Of a DNA stretch of 64,000 bases, positions 12,079-23,009 are shown one piece after another. Source of the stretch: Tetmemena sp. SeJ-2015 (lineage: Eukaryota; Ciliophora; Spirotrichea; Sporadotrichida; Oxytrichidae); the NCBI GenBank assembly GCA_027382625.1, contig JAJKFJ010022837.1, positions 62,001 through 126,000 of the forward strand, read 5' to 3'. The position numbers and the translations under genes are program-made. Position 1 is the stretch's first letter, and each line of letters opens with the position of its first letter. The notes under the pieces are model-generated. The model searched no databases. It was not told the origin of the DNA and saw only the letters and a program-made list of their open reading frames with translations.

Positions 12079-13569
12079 ATGAGACATTCAGAGTCAATGC
12101 CAGAGATTTATATGCCCAATTAGAGATTGAATTAGAACGACTTGAACTGAGCTCCCTCCGGCTTGTTTCTTGACGCTACTACTAAAGATCATGCTTAAAA
12201 ATAATATGGCAAAGGCTAAGTAAAGCAAAAGTACAAGCATTATAAAGGATGCCCTTGCCAGGATTGCAAATACAACTCCTATGATAAAGTAAGTGCAAAA
12301 GAGAGACAACAATTCCAATTCTCAAATACTATTGTAGGATAATTAAGCTGCTATTCTAAATCAGAAGGACAAGTTATTGAGAGAGTATATGCAAGCATCT
12401 GATCCACACAGAGACTTTTCGAAGATTAAAGACTAAAATTCTAAGAAGAAATCTAACCCCTATGCACCAGATAATGTGGAGTTACTTAACGACAGGCTTA
12501 TTTATGAAATGCATCAATAAAAGAGCGAGGAAATGAATGACTACTGGAAGAAATATTGGAAAGACAGATTCAAAAATAAAAGCTTCAATAGATCTCTCAA
12601 AAGTGTGGCTAAGATGGAGAAATACAAATACCTAGCTTATCCTAATTTTAACTATGGCGGGAGTAATCCCTATATTAACGCTCATACAGTGGCTGGGTTA
12701 CCACCTGTAGGTGCACCTCCAGTTGGAATTGTACCAGCAGTTGCTCCTGGGGTGTTACCGCAAGTTATTCCAGGCTATCCACCTTATACAGCTCCTGTGC
12801 CTATCCCACCTCAACCAGGTTTTATTCCTCCTTATTAATCAACAGTCATTGATCCTACTACAGGACTGCCTACAACTATCGGATTCGATCCTAAATATCC
12901 ATACCCATATCCATTTCTTCATCCTTACGCTTACCTTCCTCCCACAACTTACCCCTTCTCAATAAACATGTAGGGAGGGACGGACCAGAATCGTAACTCT
13001 CAAATAATGTAGTGAAGTAAAGAAGTCAAATCTGGTTCAGGCTTTTGGGCACAGCAAATCCACATCTTCTTTCAATCCTAACAGTAATCATATTACTTGC
13101 TCGTTAAATATTTATTTCTGCTTTTAATAACCCAATTTACAGCACAGGACGCTACGGTCCCTTCTCCAAGCATTGGAATGAACCCCCCTACGAAGCCTTT
13201 TAAATACTATGGAGGTCATCCGGAAGAAGAGGATTAGGAAATTGCTGAGGTTGATGAGCTAGAGGGCACAGTTGACTTAACAAAATATCTTGCTCCTTTG
13301 GTTGAACATAACAAACCTAACTATATCAAGCCTAAGTTATAAATTAAAAAATTAATTAAATTTAATAAGAAGTTAAAATTGTATAAATAACTTAGAGGAT
13401 AAAATAGAGATATTAAAATTAACTATTATTTTATAATTTAAAGAAGTAATAGAAATAGCAAGGTGCACTTCGAAATATAAATATAAAGGACGAGAATAAA
13501 GAAAAGGGAAATGTTGAAGATGATGAAGATAAAAATCCTCAGATAAGTTTTAAATATAGCCTTGATTGA
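12079..13569 (+). CDS. Coiled-coil plus proline-rich protein
   Basis: ATG at 12079 (MRHSESMPEIYMPNQ). After a 28 bp IES comes a charged helical region (NQKDKLLREYMQASDPHRD; EEMNDYWKKYWKDRFKN), then a Pro/Tyr-rich segment of about 120 residues (VAGLPPVGAPPVGIVP; PKYPYPYPFLHP), an acidic stretch (EEEDQEIAEVDELEG) and a Lys/Glu/Asp-rich end at TGA 13567-13569. Three IESs (CTTGA, AGAA, AAGAAGT) and one GT-AG intron (about 13086-13141) are needed to keep frame. Pro-rich tracts suggest an SH3/WW-type ligand or low-complexity scaffold, but no family is recognised. The coding call is strong because four separate joins restore one frame. Confidence 0.75.
12141..12168. other. IES, pointer CTTGA
   Basis: CTTGA at 12141-12145 and 12169-12173. 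Removing 28 bp deletes an in-frame TGA and joins NQNDLT to LLLKIMLKNN. Confidence 0.7.
12987..13020. other. IES, pointer AGAA
   Basis: AGAA at 12987-12990 and 13021-13024. Removing 34 bp joins GGTDQK to SNLVQAFGHSKS in frame. Confidence 0.6.
13367..13440. other. IES, pointer AAGAAGT
   Basis: The 7 bp repeat AAGAAGT lies at 13367-13373 and 13441-13447. Removing 74 AT-rich bp joins LIKFNKKQQK to QQGALRNINIKDEN in frame. Confidence 0.8.
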
Positions 13570-13615
13570 AGAGCAATTTAATTTTTAAAAATAATTTTTC
13601 CCTAATTTAATCGAT

Positions 13616-15240
13616 TCATTTACAATAACTAGTAAGAATTTTCTCATCATTCATAATCAACTCATTTAGAATATTCAACTTCAAAAGACGGATAGATAAA
13701 ACCTTCTTCAGAAAACTAAGTGGATTAGGTGCGTTTGCGAATGCAGCCTTTAATGGAGGAGTTTTTCTTAACCCTCCAGTAGATTAAATATGAACGAATT
13801 TAACTTTTATTTCCCTTAATTCCTTAATTTATGCTCATCAATAATTTATTTCTTCTAGTTATTGTATGCTCCTTGTTTGAAGAAGTGAAACTTCTGTTTC
13901 CTGAAACTAAACCCTACTAGCCAGTTTCGAAAGTACTATTCAATTAATTTCTTGCTAACATCCTATAGATTTGTCAAATCTATTTTCTAAAGTCCGCTAT
14001 TCTGATCTTTAATCTGACTATCATAGCCTCCAGCTATTTTTACATTTTGGAAGCCCATTTTAACATTTTTAGTGCTCTAACTTTTAGCTCTTTATTGCTT
14101 TTCCTCTCTCTACTCCTAAATGATCCTTAAATTTTCTAATTTCAGTTTCTATCCAGTCATAAATTTAGCTCTCTCCTTTTAAAGTTTCTGGAAAATCTTT
14201 TCCTACCTCTCCTCATTAGTCAAATTCTCAAGTTTAGGAGCCAACTTAGAAGAGAAATCCTTTTGAAACTCCCTGTTCTAAGTTTGCATATAATTCTTGA
14301 TGGAAAAAGCAGTCGGTGAATATAGATGACTGTGCTGCTGCAATAGATTTCCTGAATTCAAGGTGGTTTTATTAGAAGAGGGGATAACATTAAGAGACTA
14401 TAAATGTGATGATGGCTGTTCCTTAGCAATAGAAACGAGGAGGTTTGGATTGTGCAGTTTTTCATATTGCCTAGCAATCATGGGATTAGATTAGGCGTGA
14501 AATTGCTTATTCTTGTTGGGTGACTCCAGAGAAACATCTCTCTCTTGATCTAGGTTTTATCTCTTATAGTCAAAGAATTCACCTTGAAGAAGTTAAAGCT
14601 ACTCCATCTCAGAGCTGACCATATGAGCTGTTCTATTTTTAACAGGGCCGATCATAAAACTAGCTTAATGGGTTTACTTCTCTAAAGAGAAAGGTTCCAA
14701 CTAAGTTCCCAGCTAATTTTAAGCGACTGTGAAAATCCGCATCGCCTTGGCTCTCCCTTCATTCCAAAGGATAATGTTATACTAGCACTTAAAGCAAGCC
14801 AGTGGAATATTTTGCTCATAATTTATCATATCTACTTCAAATTTTCTAGGCTAGCTCTATTCAAGCACAATTTAATCTCCACCGTTGACTTGATTCTAGT
14901 TTGAAGACTAAGCTTGGCGGTCGATATCTTCAAGCTCTAAAATTTTTCTCTTGAGTCTTAAGACCATTTTCTTCAGTTCACCTCTTTCTTTGAGATACGT
15001 CTATAGCCTCTTAGAAAGTTTCTTCTCCCTGTCATTCATTTAGATATGGCATAAACTGCATTTTTCAACAATAGCTTATTAAGGTAAGTTACTCCCCTAT
15101 GGAATTAGCTCGGATTGCTATACCAAAGTTGCAGTTTGAGTACCATACTTATCTTAGAATTGTTACTCAACAGTTTGATGTTTCTGTTCATTTTCTTAAA
15201 TTTGATTTCTGGGATCTTCTTCTTTAATTTGTGGAAGCAT
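13616..15240 (-). CDS. Coiled-coil protein, unrecognised
   Basis: A long minus-strand frame with many Gln-coding TAA/TAG codons. I place the start at ATG 15240 (MLPQIKEDPRNQ), but coding may extend about 100 bp further up. Order: a short CSLC-H element, a coiled coil (KKLSKRLQTYLKERGELKK; RLKRKILELED), a linker (FEVDMINYEQNIPLACFK), a Ser/Asn/Gln-rich middle, a second helical region (NEERQEKIFQKLQKERAK) and, after an 85 bp IES (pointer CTCC), a conserved-looking C-terminus (GGLRKTPPLKAAFANAP) ending at TGA 13616-13618. It converges on the proline-rich gene with only 46 bp between stop codons. Function unknown. Confidence 0.7.
13784..13868. other. IES, pointer CTCC
   Basis: CTCC at 13784-13787 and 13869-13872. 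Removing 85 AT-rich bp joins FHFFKQG to GLRKTPPLKAAF in frame on the minus strand. Confidence 0.65.
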
Positions 15241-15599
15241 CTGTGTTTGTTCAAATTTTTACAGATTGGAGCTGTTGAGTTTACTTTAATGACTTGCGAT
15301 CGACAGTCTTGCTCTCCTCAAACCTATCCTATTAAAAATTTTTAACTTAAAATAGCTTTTATATCCAATGCAATTTCAAAACTTCACTTTTTATAAAATG
15401 AAAGATAATCGACCATCCTACTTACGTATTAAGTTGTCCTTCATTATATGAGATCAAAATAAAAATAAGTGCAAATAAATCATAAATTCACTTATCATTT
15501 CACCCTTCTGATTCTTCCGTTGGGTACTAAAACATTCAAAAAGTCTTAAAAATTATAAGCATTAAATTTTTATTGAAAAGATTTTTTTAAAAAAATTGA

Positions 15600-16100
15600 T
15601 GGTTTGATTCTTGGAATCTTTTATTTACTGCTCTTTTTGTTCTCTTTCTTTAGAGAGGGTGCTAAGCGACTGATGGTGATTCTTGTGAGTGACTAGTCTT
15701 TCTCTGTGATTTGGGAAATCTAAAAAGTAGTAGTTCTTGATTCTCTATGACCATAGAACATTATTCATCTCCTTCTTAGTGATTAATAAATTGTCTTCCT
15801 TAATTGATAAATAGATTTTGGAACTTGGATAAAGGAGGTGCTTGGATTCCATAATTTGAAAGTGCCTTCTGATTCTTCTTGATAGCGTCTTTCCTTTGAA
15901 GATAGTTGCATACCTGGATTAAGTTTCCAATTAATCCGAATCTACAATAAATAATTGGTCTGGCTATGGCTGTAGTTGTGAAGCAGGTGCTGCTATTTCT
16001 TTCTCTATTGGAGGTAACTATAAAAAGAGATATTTTAGGTAATATAAAAGGATACGAAAAATTCTTCCAATTGAATGGATGGATCACTCGTCTGGTTCAT
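15600..16100 (-). CDS. Small unrecognised gene
   Basis: Coding-like segments in more than one minus frame: MNQTSDPSIQLEEFF near 16100, a moderately hydrophobic stretch (TTTAIARPIIYCRFGLIGN) near 15950, KKNQKALSNYGIQAPPL near 15850 and KKEMNNVLWSQRIKNYYFL near 15750. They could be joined through short IESs or introns that I could not place. Length and hydrophobicity would suit a small mitochondrial membrane protein, but that is speculation. Borders are approximate. Confidence 0.35.
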
Positions 16101-16363
16101 TCTGCGAAATAAGAATATGATTATAAGGTTAATTATGACCAAACCCACAATCATTTATGTATTTAAATCTTAAATTCACAAAGAAAACACATTCAATCAT
16201 GCCAAATAATACTATAAAAGATATCCATAATAATTTTATTTCAATCCTTAAAAAATCCTTTATTTGTTATAACCGTAGTTTAAAACAAATAATAATTATA
16301 AAATAACTACAACTAAGGTTTAATAAGTAAGGGAGTTTGATAAATTTAATGAATTTAAAATAA

Positions 16364-18330
16364 ATGAAAAGGCAAATAACTCACAAAAATGATCCATTAG
16401 GTAAGCGATATGCCATTTAACCTAATTCCTGAGATTAAATCTAGAGATACCCAATCTTAAGTCGTTTCAAGAGGAGTATTGGCTCACTAAAATAACTGAA
16501 AATAAATAAGATCACATTCTAAAAAGGAAAGAGACAGTTTAAGGAAATGATCAATCCCAGATTGATCAATATTTATATTTTAATTCACTAAATGGTTTTA
16601 ATTTGATGAATTAGCTCAAACATTCATTGATCATGAATTAAACAACAATAACTTAGCGACAGAAACACTCTTATAACCTTCTGGTGCGAAGAATTAAACA
16701 TCAGCTCAAGACAAAGAAGCACTGAAAGAAATATATGACGAGGGAATTTTTCTAATTCAAATTAACTCAATATTTTGTATTAATGAGAAAGAAAACATTC
16801 TCTACTATCTTAAGGATTTTATATACTCATCTTAATTATTTTCTGGGAGTTTATTTATTTTTAGCCTCTACTGTTAGCCTTAAAAGAGCATTAACTATTT
16901 TTATTTTTCTAATGCTCTAAAAATACAATGAAGCATTAAACTTGTCTAAATGAAAGCTGTCAGAATAAGTTGGGATAAATTTTAGCTAAAATTGACATAG
17001 AATAGCATCTGGAGGAAAGAAAACATAATCTAACTTTGCCTTTCCAATTACAATAGCTTACGAAAGCAAAGTTCTAATCTCCAAATCAATCTGTTGAAAT
17101 GGATTCTTCCTCTGAATACCCTCAAGCTTCCTCTTTCAAAATGAGCTTAGATTTTAAGGATAAGACTACTACTCGATAAGAAAATGATGACGGTGGTTTT
17201 TCTGATGACTTTTAAAATGCGAAACTTATTTCAAGTTAACTGAGTGAACAAAATGAGGACGGGGATCAAAATAGTAGGACTAAAGGACTCACAGATAATC
17301 AAATCTGTTCAGAGGACTAAGGATTTCAAGTCATTAGCAGTGCTTATATCAAAAAATTAATAGAAGAAGATTATTACAAGTTATTTTTAATAAATATAGA
17401 CACTTAATATCTAAGAAATCCAGGCAAAGATAGAGCCAAATTTAGATAGTTCGTAACGAAGAGATAAGAAATATGAGAATAATCTTTAAATAGGCATTTA
17501 AAATTACCTAGAGAAGACTTTGAATTTTATAAGTCATGCTGAATTTATCCTAGATGAATCTTATAAATCGATATATCAGTCTATAAAGAATTAATTTTAA
17601 TAATCTCTAACTAACTATCAATAAATTCAAGATAAGATCATTAAAGTATCCAAAAAGTCGATTAGGATCCTTGAAAAGAAAGCTAAAAATGAGTCCTCAA
17701 ATTTCTCAGCTTTGAAAGTTTTCTTTAACTAACTAAAAGAGGAGTACAGCTCTTGGTTCCTAAAATTAGTAGATATTTTCCAGGGCTAGGAGCAGGTTAT
17801 TTTGCAACTTGAAAAGTATTAATGGGAGCTAAAGGATAAGCTTCAAGAACTGAAGGATAAAGATGAAAAATGTAAATGGGCAATGTACAGCTCCGCCTTC
17901 GTAACTCTCATGGGAATGCCAGTTTCAGGCTACTCAATGGCGATTGCTCTAGGTACAGGCTCTATGAAGTATAAGCGATACCTGTAATTGTGCTTCATTT
18001 ATACGTGTGTATTTTTTCTTATACCTGATTGATTAAGAGAGAGAAGAGCTAGTCAAATTTTAAAATCTCTTACAAAAGCTTTTGAGACTGCTCAATGACA
18101 AATCGAATATTATGCGGGAGGTCCTTGACACCTAAGTTAATCAAGTTAAAAAGCTGATTGAATAAATAGCCAGTAAAGCCTTAAAATAAGACTTCGGCAG
18201 AATTGAGTCCTCGATAGAGATTCTCGAGAGATTGTAAGATTGTTGGTAGCACCTTAAATGCTCTCGGTATTTGACTGTTACGCTCTTTGATGCGTTGTCA
18301 CTTAGATCTCTAGATGATAATTATTTATGA
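16364..18330 (+). CDS. Coiled-coil protein with a hydrophobic hairpin-like segment
   Basis: ATG at 16364 (MKRQITHKNDPLGKRY), TGA at 18328-18330. Early parts (FDELAQTFIDHELNNNNLA; KDKEALKEIYDEGIFL, reading on from about 16600) are separated by unresolved IESs. From about 16940 the frame is continuous: LEERKHNLTLPFQLQQL, an acidic Ser/Asp/Asn linker, a long helical domain (KKSIRILEKKAKNESSNF; FFNQLKEEYSSWFLKLVD), a hydrophobic Gly-rich segment (SSAFVTLMGMPVSGYSMAIA), then a second helical domain after an IES (pointer ATACCTG). This helix-hydrophobic-helix layout resembles pore- or membrane-inserting helical proteins, but I recognise no family. A 7 bp frame break sits at 17459. Confidence 0.65.
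17978..18020. other. IES, pointer ATACCTG
   Basis: The 7 bp repeat ATACCTG lies at 17978-17984 and 18021-18027. Removing 43 bp joins MKYKRYL to IDQEREELVKFQNLL in frame and deletes an in-frame TGA. Confidence 0.85.
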
Positions 18331-18676
18331 ATATTAATAAGCTAAATACACTTGTAATACTAGTACTAAAATGGTTTATATTTTATTTCTATTTTAAATA
18401 AAAGATAATGTTTTCTCTGGAGAAACAAAATTGGAATAAGGTGATTTAAAGAAAAAATTGAGCTTAATTTTTCTACTGTATTGAAAAGCTATATTTTAAT
18501 TATCTTTAAACGTAAGCTAAAATGCCTACATAATTTATGACAAGTCATTTGATTCTTCGAAAAATTTATTATACTTGATAATTTAATAGATTATTTATAA
18601 AATAAATGCTGCTTCCGACTAAAATCTAATGCAGGAAGAGATTTATTATATAAATAATTTGTTTGTTATTTAAACA
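18331..18676. other. AT-rich intergenic stretch
   Basis: No coding content, RNA or repeat structure recognised. Confidence 0.6.
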
Positions 18677-18946
18677 ATGATGTCATCGGTGACTCCAGCC
18701 CAAGCAGTCTCACTCTCCGTTTTTAGCCTCCAAGTCGCCGAAGAAGGTATACCGCTCAAAGGACCCTAGGCCATATTTAGCTATTACCTCTGCAAGAGAG
18801 AGATCTCACCTAAAATCAATGAAAGAGCAGAGTCTTTGGCGAAGTGGAGGCTGGTGGCGGAGAGTGCAGCTGCGTGCGCTGGAGTCATCATGGCCACGGC
18901 TGGATCAAGCTCCTTGGGCAAAATTAAACTTTTTTGTTTATATTGA
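18677..18946 (+). CDS. Small Ala/Ser-rich hypothetical protein
   Basis: ATG at 18677 opens an 89-codon frame (MMSSVTPAQAVSLSVFSLQV) with a basic helical part (ERAESLAKWRLVAESAAAC) and a Gly/Ser/Ala-rich hydrophobic stretch (AGVIMATAGSSSLGK), ending at TGA 18944-18946. The segment is clearly more GC-rich than its flanks on both sides, which supports coding or conserved function. The final residues may belong to an intron or IES. No family recognised. Confidence 0.5.
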
Positions 18947-19347
18947 TGATTGGGAAGGAATGCTTGAGGATGACACCATTGTTTAAATAACTAACGAATT
19001 ATTTATAAATAAATATATTGCTTCATGAGATCTTAATCAGGAATGAGGATAAATTTTATAAATTTATCTATTAAATTCTTTAGTATAAATAACAAATCCG
19101 ATAAAATTTCTCATTCAGTTATTCAAAATCATTTTAATCCTTTGATTAACGAATTATAATTTGGTAATATTATAATCGAAAATGCAAAATATCTAAAACG
19201 AAAAAGTTAGTTATAGTTCTAGAGGAGATCTCGAAAGAATCAGCCACCCACTTTCACGTCAATAAAGCCTTATCATTTCATTACAATCTATTATTTTATA
19301 AATTTAAGCATTTTTAAATATAAATAGGTGAAACTCCATTAAGTTTC
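18947..19347. other. AT-rich intergenic stretch
   Basis: No gene or RNA recognised between the small GC-rich gene and the next plus-strand gene. Confidence 0.55.
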
Positions 19348-22300
19348 ATGGTAGCAACTTCCTTCCATTTAGCCTAATCTCTTATAGTAAAGAACAATAA
19401 AAAGGCAAAACCAAAGTGCGGCAAGTTCAAGAAAAAATTCAAATCGATTGATCTCTATGGAAAATCAGTTTAGCTCACTTATAAAGGTAATCCGTAAGTT
19501 GCGCGTTAAAGTTTTTGAAAATTGTTCTGCTTTTTTCCATTAGCGAATCAATTTCTAAATTAAAGCTGATTTAAGCTTCATGTAGTACTTTTCAGAGCAT
19601 GGTAGGAGCAATAGTGAGCTTTCTCGTTTTAGCAACTTTATTTGCTTACCTGGTATATAAAATATAAATCCTATATACCAAAAGTGATACAAAGCTCTCT
19701 AAAAAGTCGTTCTTCTTAGACCTTGATATTTTAATTTAAAAACTATTTGATGTGAGCTAGATTGACGTGGATGTGGGAGACAATGGATTTGATTTTGCAT
19801 TTGGGTTGAACTCTGATCTCGATCGCAAATACGGGTACTTCGAGCTCTTACAGTATGAGGTCGGCTATGATCCAGCCACGAATAGTAAGTAATTAGTTAA
19901 ACAAAAAATCACAGGTTCATCCCATTTTCATCTATGAGGTAAAAACGAAAAATTATGACCTATTTTACTGACTTTTTTGTTTAGAAAAGACCAAGAAAGT
20001 TACTCCCTTGAGCTTTTAAAAGTGTGCAAATTAGTACTTCAATTACCCCGACCAAGATAAGGTTAAGTTATATGGCATTGAATTTGCAAATATTTCATAT
20101 AGCATGAATTTATTATCACAGCATAAGTAATTATTACTGTGCCACCACAAAGAAATACTAAATAAGAGGAAATTACTACTCAAAGCTTTTCAAATACTTA
20201 AAGCTCACGCTAAACAGATGTTTGGTTTCCACTGCTAATGTTACCTGTGCATCAAGTGATGAAATCGAAACTAGACTTTCACAAGATAAGTTTAATCTTG
20301 CGATGGTTAATCAATACTTTGATGCTGATAACTACACTCAACCAATCCAAAAATTCATTGATGACTCTGTTTTCTTATAAAATAAGAGAGATTAATGGAT
20401 CTTGATATAAATTCTTTGAGCTGTAAACGAGCACATGGAATGGTGCAAATATATACATTCAACCTAACTAAGCAGAGCTCTCTGATAAGCTGATTTAATT
20501 CAATAGTAGTATAAATTTATGATTCAGTTTGGATAAGAGGAGCAGGCTTATTACTCAGTAAGTAACCTTGCCTCTTTCTTTCAAATTATTTACCTTCCTA
20601 TTAGTTTGAGAACTTCCGAGAGTATCAGGACTCTCTTGACCCTGGCTCAGAAAATATAGCTTCCTTCTATTTTCGACTAGACAACTAATACGAGATTTAC
20701 GAGCGTTAAGTATATGGAGTGAGTGACTTGCTTGGAGACATAGGGGGTTTCAAAGAATCGCTGCTGATAATCGGAATGATGATGGTAGGATTCATCTAAG
20801 ACAAGCTTTTTGTAGCTCAAATCATCAAGCGTATTTACCAAGTTGAGAAACCTGGTAACTCGAAGAAATAAGACGAAGAATAGAAGAAGGATTTGAGTAG
20901 GAAAGACGATAGTCGATAAAATATCAACCAAGATGATACTGTGAGATAGCTGACTGAAGCTGAGCACAATACTTCATAATTAGCAACAGAGGTATCCATT
21001 TCATAAGTATAATTTTTATTGGGTTAGAACCATATTTATATGGGAATAATGAATTAAGGTCCGTACTAATTCTCAGCAGGCAATTTCAACTCAGGTCAAA
21101 AGAGCTTCTTAAAAACAGTAAGGCCATCGCAGGAGCCTATTCCTTGGAATTAAAATTCTGTTTTGGTCACTTCATCTCGCGGATAAAGTGTATCTCAATC
21201 CTAACTAAATTCTCCAACTTCGCAGATGACAGCCAATCCAAGTAAATCTCCACTATAGAGAAAAATGAGTTTGTCCTAGAAGAAAAACGGGTTTCTTATT
21301 AAGAAAATGCAAGAGAAGATAGAAGCAGAGAAGCTGGCTACATTTTATGAGCAAAATGCGACTAAGCTTAATGGCGAGCAGAGAGAAGAATTGTCATCTA
21401 TACTATTCGATAGAGTCAGGCTGAGATATTCCCTCAAAGATATTATGGACTACTTCTAAGAATTAGTGACTTAATTTTTTCTTCTTGAAGTGTGGATGCC
21501 TAATTAAGAAGAAACATTTGAACCTAAATAAGAAGATGCGTAACCATTTCTTGTACTTGAAAGGCGAAGATAAGTTATTTGATGAATTGGACTGTGTAAC
21601 TTTGCTTAAGTCTATCAGACAATTGAAGCTCCTTACTTAAGTTTTCCTAAACGAGAATTAAAAGCTACTGATGAAATTTTAAAAGAAGAACGTGATAGAT
21701 TCTGAGTCTTCATCATCTGATAGCGATCGAAATGATTAAGACACGCTGAAGTTATTTGAAAGTAAGAATTTTGCTCTGAGAGCTACAATTAGAAGTAAGA
21801 TAAGGAGTTCACTAGAGGAAATCACTTCCTAAAAGGAACTTAAAGACATTACAACTTATCCTTTTAGTTTGATTAATTTTGACATTGACAAGAAATTACT
21901 GAAGGGTATATTCCTGAAGAGACTTAAAGAGAACAAAAAGGCCCAAATTTTTAATGGTCTTTAGAATTTCTTTGGGAGCATGGCAACCTAAGAAAATCAG
22001 CAGCTCCACAGCAGAGGAATCTTTAGCTAAGGGTCCTCTTCTTTTAACAATGATATCACCTCAAGCTCAGCTTTTGGCTTTAGATAGTTCCATATAAGCT
22101 AAAATGAAAAATATTTTAATGCATCTTTCTTTTGTATTTAATGAACGAAATTCAGTAAAGGTAAAAAGACCACATGGTCTCTCTATGCAGGGAGAATTTT
22201 AAAGATCGTCCACTCATAGATACGAAGAGAAATTGAATGAGTAGCAATCTGTGGATGAGGGAAGAGGTGAATCTGAAATTGAGGATCAATAAAACCAAAA

Positions 22301-22921
22301 TAGCTGGGGAGATCTTGATAAAATTAATCAGAGAATTAACAAGAAATAGCAGTCATTCTAAAATAGCAAAGTGCAAGGTCCAAACAAGTTTGGTTACTCC
22401 AAGAAAGTGTATGAAGATGAAAATCGAGAGAATAGCATTTTAAGCCTAACAGAGAGAGGAGTTGAGAGAAGCATGAACTTTAAATTTGATTCTGGTCAGA
22501 GACCATCAAATATCAATGTAGCTAAAAAGTTAGACACTATCACTGAGGAACAGAGAAATAAGAACTAGATTATACTTTATAATGATAGATTAATGAGGAT
22601 GATAACTCACCAGAGAAGCTGTAGAATCAAAGAAGTACTAGCAGTCTCTCAGACAATAAATCCTCAAAGCATTTTTCAGATAGCTTGAGCATCAGTTCCA
22701 CCAAAATTTTGAAAAGTCAAAAGAAAAGTTCTCAGATTAAAAATGAGGATTCTTAATATTTTTTATTTCTTGGGACTAAAAGGGAAGCTTTTCAACCCCA
22801 AATTTAGACAAATGATTTGATGATAGTAAAAGTCTAAAAGTAAAGAATTGAGTTTACATTTTCTAAGCAAGAATGGGCAAATTATTTTATAAGAAACAAG
22901 AAAAAGAAAAGAAAAAGGTGA
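19348..22921 (+). CDS. Large two-TM membrane protein with cytosolic coiled-coil tail
   Basis: ATG at 19348 (MVATSFHLAQSLIVKN), TGA at 22919-22921. Order: basic N-terminus with SIDLYGKSVQLTYKG, intron, TM1 (IVSFLVLATLFAYLVYK), a long ectodomain (VGDNGFDFAFGLNSDLDRK; FQKCANQYFNYPDQDKV; NVTCASSDEIETRLSQDKFN), TM2 (SLLIIGMMMVGFI) and a long cytosolic tail with coiled-coil and Ser-rich parts (KKMQEKIEAEKLATFYEQ; GDLDKINQRINKKQQSF). Proteins of this layout form a large family annotated only as transmembrane protein in ciliate genomes (family knowledge). At least two GT-AG introns and several IESs interrupt it, including pointers AATGAA and TAGATT. The ligand or partner is unknown. Confidence 0.75.
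22103..22139. other. IES, pointer AATGAA
   Basis: AATGAA at 22103-22108 and 22140-22145. Removing 37 bp joins FHISQNE to RNSVKVKRPHGLS in frame and deletes a TGA. Confidence 0.8.
22566..22585. other. Very short IES, pointer TAGATT
   Basis: TAGATT at 22566-22571 and 22586-22591. Removing only 20 bp joins EEQRNKNQI to NEDDNSPEKLQNQR in frame. Confidence 0.8.
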
Positions 22922-23009
22922 GTAGAAGATTGAAATTAAATGTTTTGAAGTAAAATTAAGATAATTATATTTGCTAGGACCATTTTAATAATTTTGGTTT
23001 TTAAAACTG

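Noticed and set aside
12094..12318. Minus-strand hydrophobic ORF resembling a two-TM protein
   Set aside because: It is the antisense of the Lys/Gln-rich start of the proline-rich plus-strand gene; no continuation beyond this frame.
20677..20967. Minus-strand ORF with hydrophobic runs
   Set aside because: Antisense of TM2 and the Lys/Asp-rich tail of the large plus-strand membrane protein.
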